In this document: positions 33,119 to 46,812 of the stretch, in pieces
Layout: every line of letters starts with the position of its first letter
How positions within the stretch are numbered: the first letter of the stretch is position 1
From: Sorghum bicolor
Lineage: Eukaryota; Streptophyta; Magnoliopsida; Poales; Poaceae
DNA length: 64,000 bases
Reading direction: 5' to 3'
Assembly: GCF_000003195.3 (NCBI RefSeq)
Contig: NC_012874.2
Location: 62,129,768 to 62,193,767 of the forward strand
Made by a program: the position numbers and the translations under genes
Notes under the pieces: model-generated
Databases searched by the model: none
What the model was told of the DNA's origin: nothing
The model's input: the letters and a program-made list of their open reading frames with translations, nothing else

Positions 33119-36100
33119 AAGGTATTTTTTGGAATTGCAATGGGTTTGCCGACCCTAAAAAATACAGATTCTTATCTGACCTAACAAAAGAAAAGAACTT
33201 AGATTTTATTGTCTTATCAGAGACTGGCAGAGCCAATTTTCCGCAATCCACTTTGATTTTCTGTGGCATTGCATGGCTCCACGGGGACGGTCTGGTGGCA
33301 TGATCCTAGGAGTTAACTTATTAACTTTTGACATTGGTGAGATTGAAGAAGGGGATTTTTTTTATTCGGTTTAAAGTTCGTCATAAAGAAGATGATTTTA
33401 AATTTAATTTGATTTCAGTTTACGGACCGGCTCAGGTTGACCAAAAATCAAATTTCTTATCTGAGGTTGTGCGAGTATGTTCAAAAGAAGCTTTAATAGG
33501 TGGAGATTTTAACATTATCCGTAGACCCGATGAGAAAAGCAATGGCAACTATAATGATAGATGGCCCTTCCTGTTTAATGCAGTGATTGACACGTTAAAT
33601 CTCAGAGAGTTAGAATTGTCAGCAAGAAGTTTTACATGGGCTAATCACTTACAAAATCAAACTTTTGAAAAGTTAGATAGAATTCTGGTTTGCACGGACT
33701 TTGAGTCCAAGTATCCACTTACCACCGTAAATGCACTATCTAGAGAGATTTCTGACCATACTCCACTATTATGTTGCACAAACAATTCATCCTCATCTTA
33801 TCAACCCCAATTTAAATTTGAATTGGGATGGTTGCTGAGAGATGGTTTCTGCGACATAGTAAGTGAAGTGTGGCAGAGTGTGCATCCTGAAGGCACTCCC
33901 TTAGAGAGGTGGCAAGCTAAGATCAGAAGATTACGTCAATATCTTAGAGGATGGGCAAAAAATATAAGTGGTGCTTATAAGAAAGAAAAAACGACACTTT
34001 TAAATAAACTAGATGAATTGGATAAAAAGGCAGAGAGCACCATGCTTAATGAAATGGAATTCAACTTAAAGCATGTGTTAAATGAAAGGCTTGCTGAACT
34101 ACTTCGTGAGGAGGAACTTAAATGGTACCAAAGAGCTAAGGTGAAACATCTATTAGAGGGTGACGCAAATACAAAGTACTATCATTTGTTGGCAAATGGT
34201 AGACATAGAAAAACTCGTATTTTCCAGCTGGAAGATGGGAATGATATAATAAGTGGTGATGCTCAACTTAAAAAGCATATTACCAATTATTATAAGACAT
34301 TATTTGGCCCATCCGAGAACTCTACAATTATTTTGGATGAGTCACATACTGATGATATTCCTCAGGTCTCGGCACTAGAAAATGAGTTATTAACAACTGA
34401 TTTTACGGAAGATGAAGTGAGGACTGCAATTTTCCAAATGGAACATAATAAGGCACCGGGACCAGATGGTTTCCCTTCAGAGTTTTATCAGGTCTTCTGG
34501 AATTTAATTAAAGATGATCTGATGGCTTTGTTCATAGATTTCCATCATGGATCCTTGCTACTAAATAGTCTCAACTTTGGAACAATAATTTTATTACCTA
34601 AACAGAAGGATGCAAAAGTGATTCAACAATACAGGCCAATATGTTTGTTGAATGTATCTTTCAAAATTTTCACCAAAGTGGCAACTAATAGATTATCTAC
34701 CATAGCCCAGAAAATTATTAGACCAACTCAAACAGCCTTTCTTCCTGGTAGAAATATCATGGAGGGTGCAGTAATACTCCATGAGACAATACATGAACTT
34801 CACTCAAAGAAACATGATGGGGTTATTTTCAAAATTGATTTTGAAAAGGCTTATGACAAGGTAAAATGGAGCTTCCTACAACAAACACTAAGGATGAAAG
34901 GGTTTTCACAAAAATGGTGCAAATGGGTGGAGCACTTCACACAAGGGGGAAATGTTAATATTAAGGTTAATGAACAACTAGGTTCATACTTTCAAACGAG
35001 AAAAGGCTTACGGCAGGGTGACCCAATGTCGCCAATACTATTTAATATAGTGGCAGACATGCTGGCCATACTAATTGCTAGAGGAAAGGAAGCAGGGCGA
35101 GTTGAAGGTGTCATCCCTCATCTTATTCAAGATGGCTTGTCCATCCTCCAGTATGCAGATGACACAGTGATTTTTATGAGTCATGATGTTGAGAAAGCAA
35201 TAAACATGAAACTGATACTTAGTACTTTCGAACAACTATCGGGGCTCAAAATAAATTTTCACAAAAGTGAAATTTTTTGTTTTGGGAAAGCAAGGGATCA
35301 TGAAGCGTACTACTCGCAGCTGTTCGGATGTAAAGTTGGGAGTTTCCCATTTCGCTATCTTGGTCTACCCATGCATACTAGAAAACTAAATAATAAAGAT
35401 TGGCAAATGATTGAGAACAGAATTGAAAAGAGGCTAAGTGGTTGGAAAGGTAAAATGCTTTCGGTTGGAGGTCGTTTGGTCTTAATAAACTCGGTACTTA
35501 CCAGTCTACCGATGTTTATGATGTCTTTTTTTGAACTTCCAAGAGGAGTGTTGGAAAAAATTGACTGTTATAGATCAAGATTCTATTGGCAAAATGACCA
35601 ACACAAACGTAAATATAGATTAACCAAATGGGAAATTTTGTGCCAACCAAAAATACAAGGTGGTCTTGGTATACAAAATTTGGACATACAAAATAAATGC
35701 TTGTTAAGTAAATGGCTATTTAAATTGTTAAATGAGGATGGCATGTGGCAAGAACTTATGAGGAATAAATATATAAAAGATAAGACTCTAGGGAGCTGTT
35801 TTAAAAAACCAACAGACTCTCATTTCTGGAAAGGGTTGATGAATGTCAAAGATACCTTCATGTGTCTTGGTTCTTTCAAAGTGAAAGACGGGTCACAAAC
35901 CCGATTCTGGTTAGACACTTGGTTAGGAAACAAACCACTAAAAGATAGATTTCTATCGTTGTTTAATATTGTAAGAAGAAAACAAGACTCTGTGGCACAA
36001 ATACTTGGCTCGTCTCCACTAAATATTTCTTTTCGCAGAAATCTAGTGGGTACGAACCTAAGGGATTGGCACAAAATTGTTGCCTCCTTACAAGATGTGA

Positions 36101-36753
36101 ACTTATATGAACAAAGGGATGTTTTTGTCTGGGCGTTACATTCATCAGGAAGTTTCTCTGTCAAATCTATGTATGCTGCGTTAACTAACAATGGGGTGAG
36201 AATGTCACAAGATATTTGGCAAATTAAAGTCCCTACAAAAATAAAAAAAATTTTGTGGTATCTAAAAAAGGGTGTGATTTTAACTAAGGATAACCTTGTT
36301 AGGCGACGCTGGAATGGTGACACGAAATGTTGCTTCTGTCAATCTCCAGAGACCATTCAACATCTTTTTATGGATTGTCTTTTTGTCAAATTCTTGTGGC
36401 GAGCGGTACATTTACTATTCAGTATAGCGCCTCCCCAAAGCATAGATGACCTTTTTAATAGGTGGTCTAAGAGAGCAAATAAGAAATATAATACATTGTT
36501 ATTGACAGCAGCGTCAGCACTTTGCTGGGCAGTTTGGCTAACAAGAAATGAGGTGGTTTTTGACAAATGTAGACCAAAATCTTTTTTACAGGTACTTTTC
36601 AGGGGAACTCACTGGCTCCGGCAGTGGGCAAGATTGCAACGGCATGATGATCAGCGGGATCTTGCTCTAGTTGGGCAACATCTAGAGACGTCAGCTTTGC
36701 ATTTCTTTGGTTCCAATGGATGGCTGTCAACTAGATTTATTGGCCTTACTTAG
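33115..36753 (+). pseudogene. LINE ORF2: endonuclease / reverse transcriptase, one broken stretch
   Basis: It starts at ATG 33,115 (G-I-F-W-N-C-N-G), overlapping the ORF1 stop. The apurinic-type endonuclease is in the first 230 codons (S-E-T-G near 33,220, Y-G-P near 33,420, G-G-D-F-N near 33,500, S-D-H near 33,753). Between about 33,270 and 33,357 the true frame is displaced by a pair of compensating indels, one in a T run, so the direct frame hits stops at 33,301 and 33,307. From there a single open frame runs to 36,753, with reverse transcriptase motifs F-E-K-A-Y-D-K-V (about 34,842) and Y-A-D-D (about 35,152) and a C-terminal zf-RVT (C-C-F-C..H..C, about 36,330). The catalytic residues are present; only the short out-of-frame stretch breaks it. 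Confidence 0.88.
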
Positions 36754-36916
36754 TCATTACTTTACGCTTGTTTTTTGTTTTTCCTTGTGCTTTGCTGTAA
36801 GTTAGAACACTATACAACCCGTTTGCTAGCCTACGGGCTGAATTCTATAATAATTGGCCTGATTCTATCGGACGATAGATGAAGCCGGATATAAATTATC
36901 CTTTATGTAAAAAAAA

Positions 36917-37680
36917 TAGCGTGGTCACAGATCAAACTCGAGGTTTGGAAGCACACAGCCCAACAAAAGCCCAAGCATAGATCCATGCGGCCTCTCCATG
37001 TCCATGGCACAGCTCTAGGACAAGATTGAAGCATGGAAGAACAAAGCCTCAAAAACTGAGACGCACCATCAATCTTAGGACAAGAGAATTTCCGGACTAT
37101 AGGACAAGGTTGTTGCGGGTGAGCCTAGGCTCGCCAAGGTTGAGGCTCAGATCCGTGTGTCCAATGAGCTTTCCGCCAACATGCAGGACAGGATTGAGGT
37201 GCACGAGCAGAGTAGCGCCATCGAGGCAGAGGCATAGATCCACTGAACCACCATGACTATGGAGCAGCTATGGGCTAAGATTTACACTTTGGAGCTCAAA
37301 TTCTCCAACATAGAGGCACACAAGCAGCACGGGTCTGACATCAGCAGAGGCGACCGCCTGGTTGCTAGTGAGTACGACCACTCTTGCATGGTACCTGAGA
37401 TCAAGTGCATAGAGTGGTGCCTGCAAGAGACACTAAGAAGGCACAAAATTAGAAAGGAGTTTCATTCCTTGCTACGGTTTTCAAAATCTTGTATGGAGAA
37501 ACAGACGCCCACAGGAAATGAAGAAAATTAGACCCTAAAGAAGCAAGCCATTGTTGCTGTCTCCATGGAGTTGTATCTCAAGTGGTGGTCACACGCTCCA
37601 TATTATCTCGCACAATTAGGGTCATGGTCTGTGGAGGAGGATTCTGATGTGGAAGCTTGACATTTCTTAAAGGTGTGGCG
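36917..37680 (+). pseudogene. Decayed paralogue of the coiled-coil gene, 3' fragment
   Basis: It continues the alignment interrupted at 29,659. ACTCGAGGTTTGGAAGCA (36,938) matches ACTCGAGGTCTGGAAGCA (26,370). The end, GGAGGAGGATTCTGATG (37,635), matches the codons for the E-E-D-S-D C-terminus of the intact gene. The frame contains many stops. Confidence 0.88.
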
Positions 37681-37710
37681 TATTGCTTTTTCATTAATCC
37701 AAAAGGACTT

Positions 37711-38647
37711 CGCTACTATGAAAGGAGGGGTTACCGGCAAGCAAGGCACAACTGCCAACCTCTTATGTAGAGGGCGTCTGTAAATCAGTTTTTCCAAAGG
37801 CGAGTTGACTTTTCCTCCTCTACAAAGAATTTTGTGCATTAAAAAATGTTTAGCTCAACAAGACCGATATGCAGGCCTACTGAGCTCATCAAGGATTGGT
37901 AGTTCATCTTCTTTAGCATGATCCAGTTAATCAAATAAAAAAAATCCATGGATAGGCCGAACGAGCCCATCCACGAGTAGCACCGCCGCCGTCGCTCAGA
38001 TTGGCAGCACCCGTCCTCAACTGGATCTCATCCTCAAAGGTGCCACCGCCGCTATTGGGGAGCTGTGAGGGTGCCACCGCCCTCGATCGATTGCCAAAGG
38101 ATGACGGCACCCTCAATCCATCGTCGGACGACAGCGGCGCCCTCGATCCACCGCAAGGACGTGCCACTACCCTCGATCCACCGCCATGGGGCACCATTGC
38201 CCTTGATCCACATGGATCAGAGTCATTGTCACCGGATCCACATGAAGGGAGGTCGACCGCACCGGGAGGACCTCGCGACTACCACTGAGCCACCCACGCA
38301 CCCGCCACCGCTACTGAGCCACTCGCCACCCTGGAGGGGTGCGCCGCCGCTAAAGGAGAGGCCTCCACCTTGTAGAGAGGAGAGGGGAGGAGGGGCGTGC
38401 CATCCAACGGCCGTGGAAGGAGAGGGCCTCCCCGCGCGCATGGTCGACCCATGTCGCTTGGAAGAGAAGGGACGCTGTCACATGTGAGGGAAGGGAGCTG
38501 GCAGCAGGATAGGGAGGGGAGGGGTGCTGGTGGCGGGATGGAAAGGGGAGGGTTGGGGCGTTGGACTGGGAGATGGGGACAACTTGGTGGAAGAGGATGG
38601 GGACAGGGAGAGACGGCTGAGTGATGGGAACCCTAACTCCCCGTATA

Positions 38648-38741
<94 letters not shown>

Positions 38742-38998
38742 TGGTACGAATTGGATATGGGCTTTTCATTGGGCCTCGGGAATATTAACCGAGGCGGAAA
38801 TGGCCCGCCTCCTAAAATAGAGGGTATCTCGGTTAATAGATTTTTGGAGACAGTTATTTTTTAACTATCTTTATAAATCGATTTTGTGAGGCGGTTGACT
38901 GTAACCATCTCGGTTAATCTGAGACATTAACCAGTTGAAATGTCTGCCCGCCTCCAAGGCATATTTCGAAATTCCTTGCAAAATTTTTTTTAGTAGTG
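37711..38998 (-). mobile_element. CACTA-5, degenerate GGCGG-type element
   Basis: The right end TTTAGTAGTG is the inverse of CACTACTAAA. The left end may be CGCTACTATGAAA, one base from CACTACTAT. Near the right end are GAGGCGG/CCCGCCTC repeats, also present in CACTA-7. The interior is GC-rich with frames on both strands and holds the TA microsatellite. The flanks CTT and CCT do not match exactly, so the borders are uncertain. Confidence 0.45.
38649..38737. repeat. (TA)n microsatellite
   Basis: A short GT run grades into about 40 uninterrupted TA units, a probable length-variable locus. Open frames of alternating Ile and Tyr here are artefacts. Confidence 0.98.
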
Positions 38999-39153
38999 CC
39001 TTCTAGGAGCAAGATGTGAGTTGATCCTAACCTTGCCTATTTCATGACTCACGGGCAAATACTTTGGCTTAGCACTTTGACAAACATAGGAGTTTCAGCG
39101 CGAAGAGTACGTACCATGTTTGTCGAGCGGAGATTCTCATAAACAGAAGTATT

Positions 39154-40449
39154 CACTACGCGATTCCCTAGCAAAGCTCATATTGCACTCGGCAAAGACT
39201 TTGCCGAGTGACACACTCAGCAAAGGCACTCGGCAAAAAAGTTGCCGGCAAAGCCGTCTTTATTGAGTGTCATTTGCCGAGTGCCGATTTGACACTCGAT
39301 AAATTTTAAATTGAAAAAATCTAAAAAAATAGAAATATTTTTTAATTTCGGAGACGTCCACTGGCTAGAGCCTGCCTGTCTCTATGTACCACACTATCAC
39401 ATATGTCTATACTGCATTTCGATCACTCATATATTATACTAAACTATATGTAAATTTATTATTTGAGATCATAAACAATTTTAAATTTTAAATTAAAAAA
39501 TTGTCAACTACAAAGTTTCATAGCTTTTAGAGATCTACAATTTTCATTTAGGGAGTTTCTCCATCCGAGGTGGTTTACAAAATTTGAATTTCAAATTTGA
39601 GAAATCCGAATCAAAGTGTTGTCAACTACAAAGTTTCATAATTTTTCGAGATCTACAAAATTTATTTAGGGACTTTTTCCATCCGAGGTCGTTAGCAAAA
39701 TTTGAATATTAAAATTTTTAAATAAAGACACAGTTTTGCATGACAAGATGAACTTAAATGAAAAAATTGCCAACTACAAAGTTTCATAACTTTTTGAGAT
39801 CTCCAAGCTTATTTGAAAGTGTTTCCATCCAAGGTTGTTTGAAAAAACAAATTTTCAAATAAAAGACACAGTTTTGCATGACAAGATGAACTTAAATAAA
39901 AAGTTGCCAACTATAAATTTTCATAACTTTTGGAGATCTATAAAGTTTATTGAGGAAGTATTTCCATCCAATGTCATTTTTAAAATCAAATTTTATTTTC
40001 AAATAAATGAGTAAGTTTGCATGCCAATATGAACTCAAATGAAAAAGTTGCCAACTATAAAATTTCATAACTTCTCAAGATCTACAAAGTTTATTTTGGT
40101 TGTTTGGTCATTTGTTCATCCAACATGGTGAATTTAATATTTTTCATAAAATTTATATATCTCTTGTGTAGTTTCATAAACTTTAAGAGAGATATGTAAA
40201 TTTGTAAACGAATTTATTTTTACTTTATCAAATAAAGAAATAAGCAAAATAAAGGTTCAGAGATCTTTAGAAATTATACAACTTTGTAGTTGAAAACTTT
40301 TTGATTTAAGAAGTGTTTTTTTTACACTTGGCAAAAAAGCCTCTTTGCTGAATGTTTTTTCTTTGGCACTCGGAGCTTCTTTGACGAGTGCAAAAAAAAA
40401 CACTCGGCAAATCATTTGACACTCAGGAAAGAGCCGGATTCTGGTGGTG
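39154..40449 (+). mobile_element. CACTA-6, non-coding CACTA element
   Basis: The left end CACTACGCGATTCC pairs with right end GGATTCTGGTGGTG, and flanks are ATT and TAT (two of three bases alike). Degenerate TTTGCCGAGTGC arrays lie at 39,170-39,305 and 40,325-40,440. The interior holds five imperfect repeats of AACTACAAAGTTTCATAAC plus GATCTACAAA..TTTAGGGA, starting near 39,506, 39,624, 39,772, 39,908 and 40,052. A degraded tRNA-like stretch is possible at 39,355-39,400. It has no coding potential. Confidence 0.85.
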
Positions 40450-41473
40450 TATGATTTCTTATTAATCGTGGTATGTCTCTTTTCTGCCTTTATTTTCCAC
40501 CTTATTAAGCTAGTAGAGCCATATATTGGTAGCTGCTATAGCTGCATGGTTTCCTTTTACACTTGGATCACTAAATTATTAAATAATGGTGTTATAGCAG
40601 GTTATAATCTGGTACTCCGTGCAATTATTGTAGCATCGTCCGGCAGAAGCTACATTTTATTATTTCCCCAGGAATACCATACGATTTCAATTCACTGAAA
40701 CAAGTTAGCCATACCCATGCTGTAAGTTTACTGTTTTCTATCTTTGGTACCAATGCATTGGCTGAAATGCGGTACCGTATGGTGGTCAGTCGTTAAAATA
40801 CTTTGTGAGCTACACTGTACAGTCTACTACATTATTTGTCAATTATTATCAGTCACTCATGTATAGATGATTACAAAAATTTATACTCAGCATGTGGAGT
40901 GTCCTCTGCCAATAATTACTTTAATAAATTGCACAGCTAAAAGGTCTACATTTATGAGCTTATTTTTTAGCATGAAAGTGACAAATTTTTTAACAGAGTA
41001 AAATTTTTAAGCAAATTTATACTCAGCTAAAAGTGACAAATTCAGAAGATTATGCAAATTTTTGAGCATGAATATATGAGCTTAAAACCTTAATTCGTTG
41101 TGAATGTATATAAAAATATTCAATGGATAACCATAGTGTCTTTCATTTAAAATAGCAAAGTGTTATTTCTAGTATTAATAGAACAACAGTTTCATGTGGA
41201 AAATATGGTTTCTTTCTTTCTTTCTACCTTACCTTTGAATATATTGTTTTACTAAAACTTCTTTTTATCACTCTGTTAGTTGTGCACTACTATTGTTCAT
41301 TCCTCCTTAATTATACTGTTATAAGGTCGCGTCTTCAGTTACTAAGAATCGTTTCTTTTGGATATTACAGGACCAGATGCACTAAAGATTCATTGGCATA
41401 AGATTGTTTGAGAAACGGGAACGATATATTGCATCACACAGCACTTTTTGTGAGGCTACTGTGTAGTATATTT
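40450..41473. other. Unassigned interval
   Basis: A/T-rich and without recognised element ends. It may include upstream exons or introns of the J-domain pseudogene: GATATTACAG at 41,361 is a plausible acceptor. A short TTTC run is at 41,211-41,226. Confidence 0.4.
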
Positions 41474-42000
41474 ATGGAGAATATAAGTGACCACAACAGA
41501 GAAGAGGCCTTCAAGGCCAAGAATGTTGCTTTAGAGAAGATGGAGAACAATGATTTTCGTCATGCCCAACAGGTTATACTTGAATCTCAAGAGCTTTGTC
41601 CAGAGCTGGCAGAGAATATGTCCCAAATGTTGATCATCGATGATCTGAGATATATGCGCGGCACAATCTATTGTGGGTGGTGAGAAAGACTTGTACAGAA
41701 TACTTCAAGTGGAAGAAACAGCAGATGAAACCAAGCAATATCGCAGGATTGCACTTTCAACTCATCCAGATAAAAGTTGTTCTGCTGGTCCTCAGGAAGC
41801 ATTCAAGTTGGTGGTTGAAGCACATTCTATCCTATTGCATCCAGCAAACCGAACTAAAAATGACTAGAAAAGGAAGAATGGATCTAGTACAACATTTTGG
41901 ACCAAATGCCCACATTGTGAATGTCGGTTCCAGTAACCGCAGGCTTGTCTGTCAGATATGCAACAAGCTAGCTATTCACTGCATACCGTATAGAGGATAA
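41474..42000 (+). pseudogene. Truncated J-domain (DnaJ/DUF3444-type) pseudogene
   Basis: The ATG at 41,474 begins M-E-N-I-S-D-H-N-R-E-E-A-F-K-A-K, like the N-terminus of plant J proteins that carry DUF3444. A frame change near 41,660-41,680 is needed to continue into a J domain with the H-P-D motif (S-T-H-P-D-K-S, about 41,760-41,780). A TGA-type stop follows at about 41,865. After it T-F-W-T-K-C-P-H-C can be read, the usual zinc-ribbon segment of the family, with another stop. The long C-terminal DUF3444 region is absent. The J domain would stimulate Hsp70, but this copy looks dead. Confidence 0.75.
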
Positions 42001-42382
42001 GGAACCCATGCCAGCCCGGCAAACTGATCATTATTTGGTTGTTGGGATGGGGTTGTGGGTGCTTCAGTTCCTTAATTCCTATATCTGCTTATTTCAGACA
42101 TCCAGATTACAGGGGAAACTATGTCGAGCATTCGAATAAATTTTTGTCTTAGTGATTGTTAGGAACTGTTTGGTAGCCTCTAGTTAAATAAACAACTGTA
42201 CAGTTACTACATGAGTAGCACCACAGATCTCACGCCCACGATGTACCCTTGTTGGAGGTAAATCAGTTCTTAGTATAGTTCTATATTTATTTAGTCCGAT
42301 ATCTTGAGTAACATTACATTCTGCATAAATTACATAGCATAATGAAACATGGTATGCTGCTCCTTAAACAAAGAGCACTTGC
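42001..42382. other. Interval between J-domain pseudogene and protease
   Basis: Presumed 3' UTR of the minus-strand protease at the right. No other feature seen. Confidence 0.5.
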
Positions 42383-43842
<1,460 letters not shown>

Positions 43843-43916
43843 GGTGGTGTGTATTTTGTTCAGACCAAACTGCGAGGTGGATCATGTGCATGCAATCTAA
43901 AGCAATATGCGTGTGC

Positions 43917-43930
43917 TATATATATATATA
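43917..43930 (-). promoter_or_regulatory. TATA box of the cysteine protease
   Basis: CTATATATATATATAG lies about 75 bp upstream of the ATG on the minus strand, a good distance for a TATA box with a short 5' UTR. No other promoter element is called. Confidence 0.6.
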
Positions 43931-43931
43931 G

Positions 43932-45559
43932 GACACCAGTATAGTGTGGGTCAAGAGATGATGAACATTTGAGAAGTGTGGGTGAGGCTGGCAGGATATC
44001 GGAGAGGATGATGGATTGATGGGCAGTAGGAGATGGCGGGAAGGAAAAGAATAGATGATGGGCGGTAAGAGATGGCGGGAAGGAAGAGAAGAACTTTCTG
44101 AGGTAGGGATAAGTTCAGGAATAAATGCAAATAAGAAAAGGGTTGCCTTTTGGTAACTGGATAAGGCGCGGCGTGTTTGTGATAGGAAGGAAGATGCATG
44201 AGAGCTGGGAAAAGCTACCAAAATGGTTGTCCCTGTTTGTTATATACAGATTTTCTTGGGAGTGTTTTCTTAAGAAGCTACAAAGATAGAGGGAAATTAT
44301 GGTTAAGGTTAGCTGGTGTGACCTAGTTTTTGTGTTTTAGAACAAAATGATGGTTGTGTCAAGCAGCGCGGTCAGAAAAAAATTACAGAAAGTACATAGC
44401 TTAGCTTTTAATTTCCACCTATTTTGGATGGTAAACTAACAGTTTTTAAGCTGAACCGAACATGCCAAGTGGCAATTTCTACATTACTTTGAAACGAGCA
44501 TAGACCATACATACATTTAGTTAGATCGATCCATATAATTGAAAAATATGACAGGTATAGAAACATTATATTTATTACCAATTTTGCCCATGCACATTGC
44601 AATCCATATCTCTAATGGTTCTCAAATTCTACACAAAACTATTTATTTCAGACCAAAGTTATGAACCAAGTAAAAGATGACATCATAGTTTTGCATGTTT
44701 ATTAGCCTTGTAGCAAAGTAGAAAAAGCAATTAAATGTCAATCATGGAAGTGCGTAGAGGGCTTATCGTATCTTCTCCATTAGTTGTGTTCTACCAATCT
44801 AATACGTTAGTCTATTCCAATATGTTATAGTAAAATCACCTTTATTTCTAATTAATATAGTTTATTGGCTATATTGCATCTACATTTATATGCATAGGAT
44901 TTAGTATTAGCTTTAATTCATCAACATTTGCAACAAGATTGGATCTAATGCCCTGAATCCTTTAGTGGTGAGCCACATTTCATATTACTATCCTTATCCA
45001 TGCCTCGATATACCAGTGTTATCGTTGTTTTTCTATATATGGTTCACATAAATTATATGTTCACAGCTGCTGCTAATGTTGAAAGAAAATTGTTGGAGCA
45101 TGGACGGTGAGGAAAATTTCATTTGTTCATGTTGGTTTCTCCATGTCATTGACATTTTAGTAGCCTTGAATCTCCTTAAGTTTGGTCAATAGATTTACGT
45201 TGCCTTCTTGGACAATATATATAGTTTCCTTCAATTCTAGAACCACCCATGCATCCTCAATGGTCTATAACTAATTTTTTCCTTTTTATAAAGATAACTG
45301 TGATGTCATGTGGCGCACAACAACATGCGCTAATTAGTAGTGCTATTTTATGGCCCATACAGAACAAACCAATGAGCAATGGGACGGTCGACCACTAATC
45401 CGCGTAGGCATCACAAGTAGAGTGTAAGGAAAATAGACCATCGACCCATTTTGTTTAGATTTTGGTGTTTGGGGATCAACAAGACCAAGTTGGCCTAACG
45501 AGTTTACAAGTGTTTGTTTTGTAGTCCAATAGGACGCAAACATGGATGGAACAAAGACA
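43932..45559. other. Protease upstream region and unassigned sequence
   Basis: 43,932-44,200 probably holds the protease promoter. A GATGGCGGGAAGGAA sequence occurs twice (44,033 and 44,073). The rest is A/T-rich with no recognised gene or element. Confidence 0.4.
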
Positions 45560-46751
45560 GTATAGATCAACACCTCACATAAAAGACATATTGACCCACA
45601 TGATCAAGCAAATATGAAGCCATGGAAGTTGAACCAAGCTGAACGCAAGGATCACAAAGAAACAAGTCAAAACAGGAGGTGCAAATAAACCATCGGATGC
45701 TGGCATATATGACCATCAGACAAATGGACAACTGTGTCTGATGCACTCTAGAAAGGTTCCAGAGAGGTACAAAGCGCATCAAACAAGTACATATGGCTTG
45801 CACCGGACAAATGGACAATGCCGGATGTGGCGCCAACAGTCAGAAATGGCTAGTTCTGACACGTGGCCATTGTGATACTTCAGAGACTGAAGTCATTTGT
45901 CCGATGCCAAGCATCGGACTATTCAATGATAACCAAAAAAGCCTGCTGGCTCCAATGGCTAGTTCTCAAGTTTGGGACTATAAATACCACCCCAACCGGG
46001 CCAAAACAGGTGTGGATCGGAGAAGCTGAGGGAACATAGTAGGGTATTGGTACACCACTTTGAAGCTCTCTAGATGTGCTTGCTAGGTTTAGGCCAAGGG
46101 TTTAGTGAGGTTTTGGCACCTCTTACCACTCCATGCCTGCGTGCACAATTGTTCTATATTGGAGGGGCTTGTAGTCTTGTGAGACCACACCGACCGTGTT
46201 TGTGGTGTGGCCGCCACAATATACCAAGGAGAACAAGGCTCGCCGTGTTTTGTCTAGAAGTTTGATAGTGAAGACGGCAGAAAGCGGTGCTGGAGAGTCT
46301 TACGGAAGGCACATCGGAGACTTACTTGCATGTGGGGAAGGCCCGAGGCTATCCATGGAGTTACCCTAACCCATAGCTTGGCCCTTGCGAGGGATTTCTT
46401 GTGAGGGGCTCCAACGAGGACTAGGTGGAAGCTTGTGTACTTTTGGATACCTTGGTAAAAATACTAGCCCATATTTAGTTTGCATCTCTATCTCATATTT
46501 AGCTTCAGCATTTATATTGATATCTTGGTTGTGTGCTCTACTTTCCTAGCTTAGTTAATAGGCTAGTTGACAGTATTGGAACCTAGATTGCATAACCTTT
46601 TTGAAGTAGAGATAGCAACACACCTAGCAAAACCATAATTACACATTTAGTTAGTTTATTTATTGCATAGGTTATGCTTAGGTCGGAATTACAGGCCATA
46701 GTTAGAAGTAGATTTTAATTCAACCTCCTCTTAGGCATTACGGTCCTTACA
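45560..46751 (+). mobile_element. Probable solo or truncated Ty1/copia-type LTR
   Basis: GGGACTATAAATACC (45,976) looks like an LTR TATA region. It is followed by GATCGGAGAAGCTGAGG and by TTCAACCTCCTCTTAGGCA near the end, a pattern I associate with Maximus/SIRE-type copia LTRs of grasses. The 3' end would be at ...TTACA. I could not find the 5' TG end, a TSD or any internal domain, so the extent is approximate. The family match is from memory. Confidence 0.45.
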
Positions 46752-46812
46752 AAGGGATTGGTGGTATAATTGCGTTGATGGCTTCCTTTGAGATTGTAGG
46801 TCTTGTTTGGGA

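Larger units (their letters stand above)
29660..36916 (+). mobile_element. Nearly full-length L1-type LINE
   Basis: A 7.26-kb non-LTR retrotransposon inserted within the coiled-coil paralogue, with no LTRs and a short terminal A run (TATGTAAAAAAA). It has two genes in the usual order: ORF1 (RNA-binding, RGG and CCHC zinc knuckle) and ORF2 (endonuclease, reverse transcriptase, zf-RVT). Both have frame breaks, so this copy is probably no longer autonomous. The insertion point is fixed by the paralogue alignment. No long TSD is evident; TAG occurs at both borders. Confidence 0.93.

Noticed and set aside
38350..38820. Frames of alternating Ile/Tyr across the TA repeat
   Set aside because: Direct translation of the microsatellite.
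44408..45836. Scattered 60-90 codon frames
   Set aside because: No domain, intron pattern or conservation signal; lengths are expected by chance.
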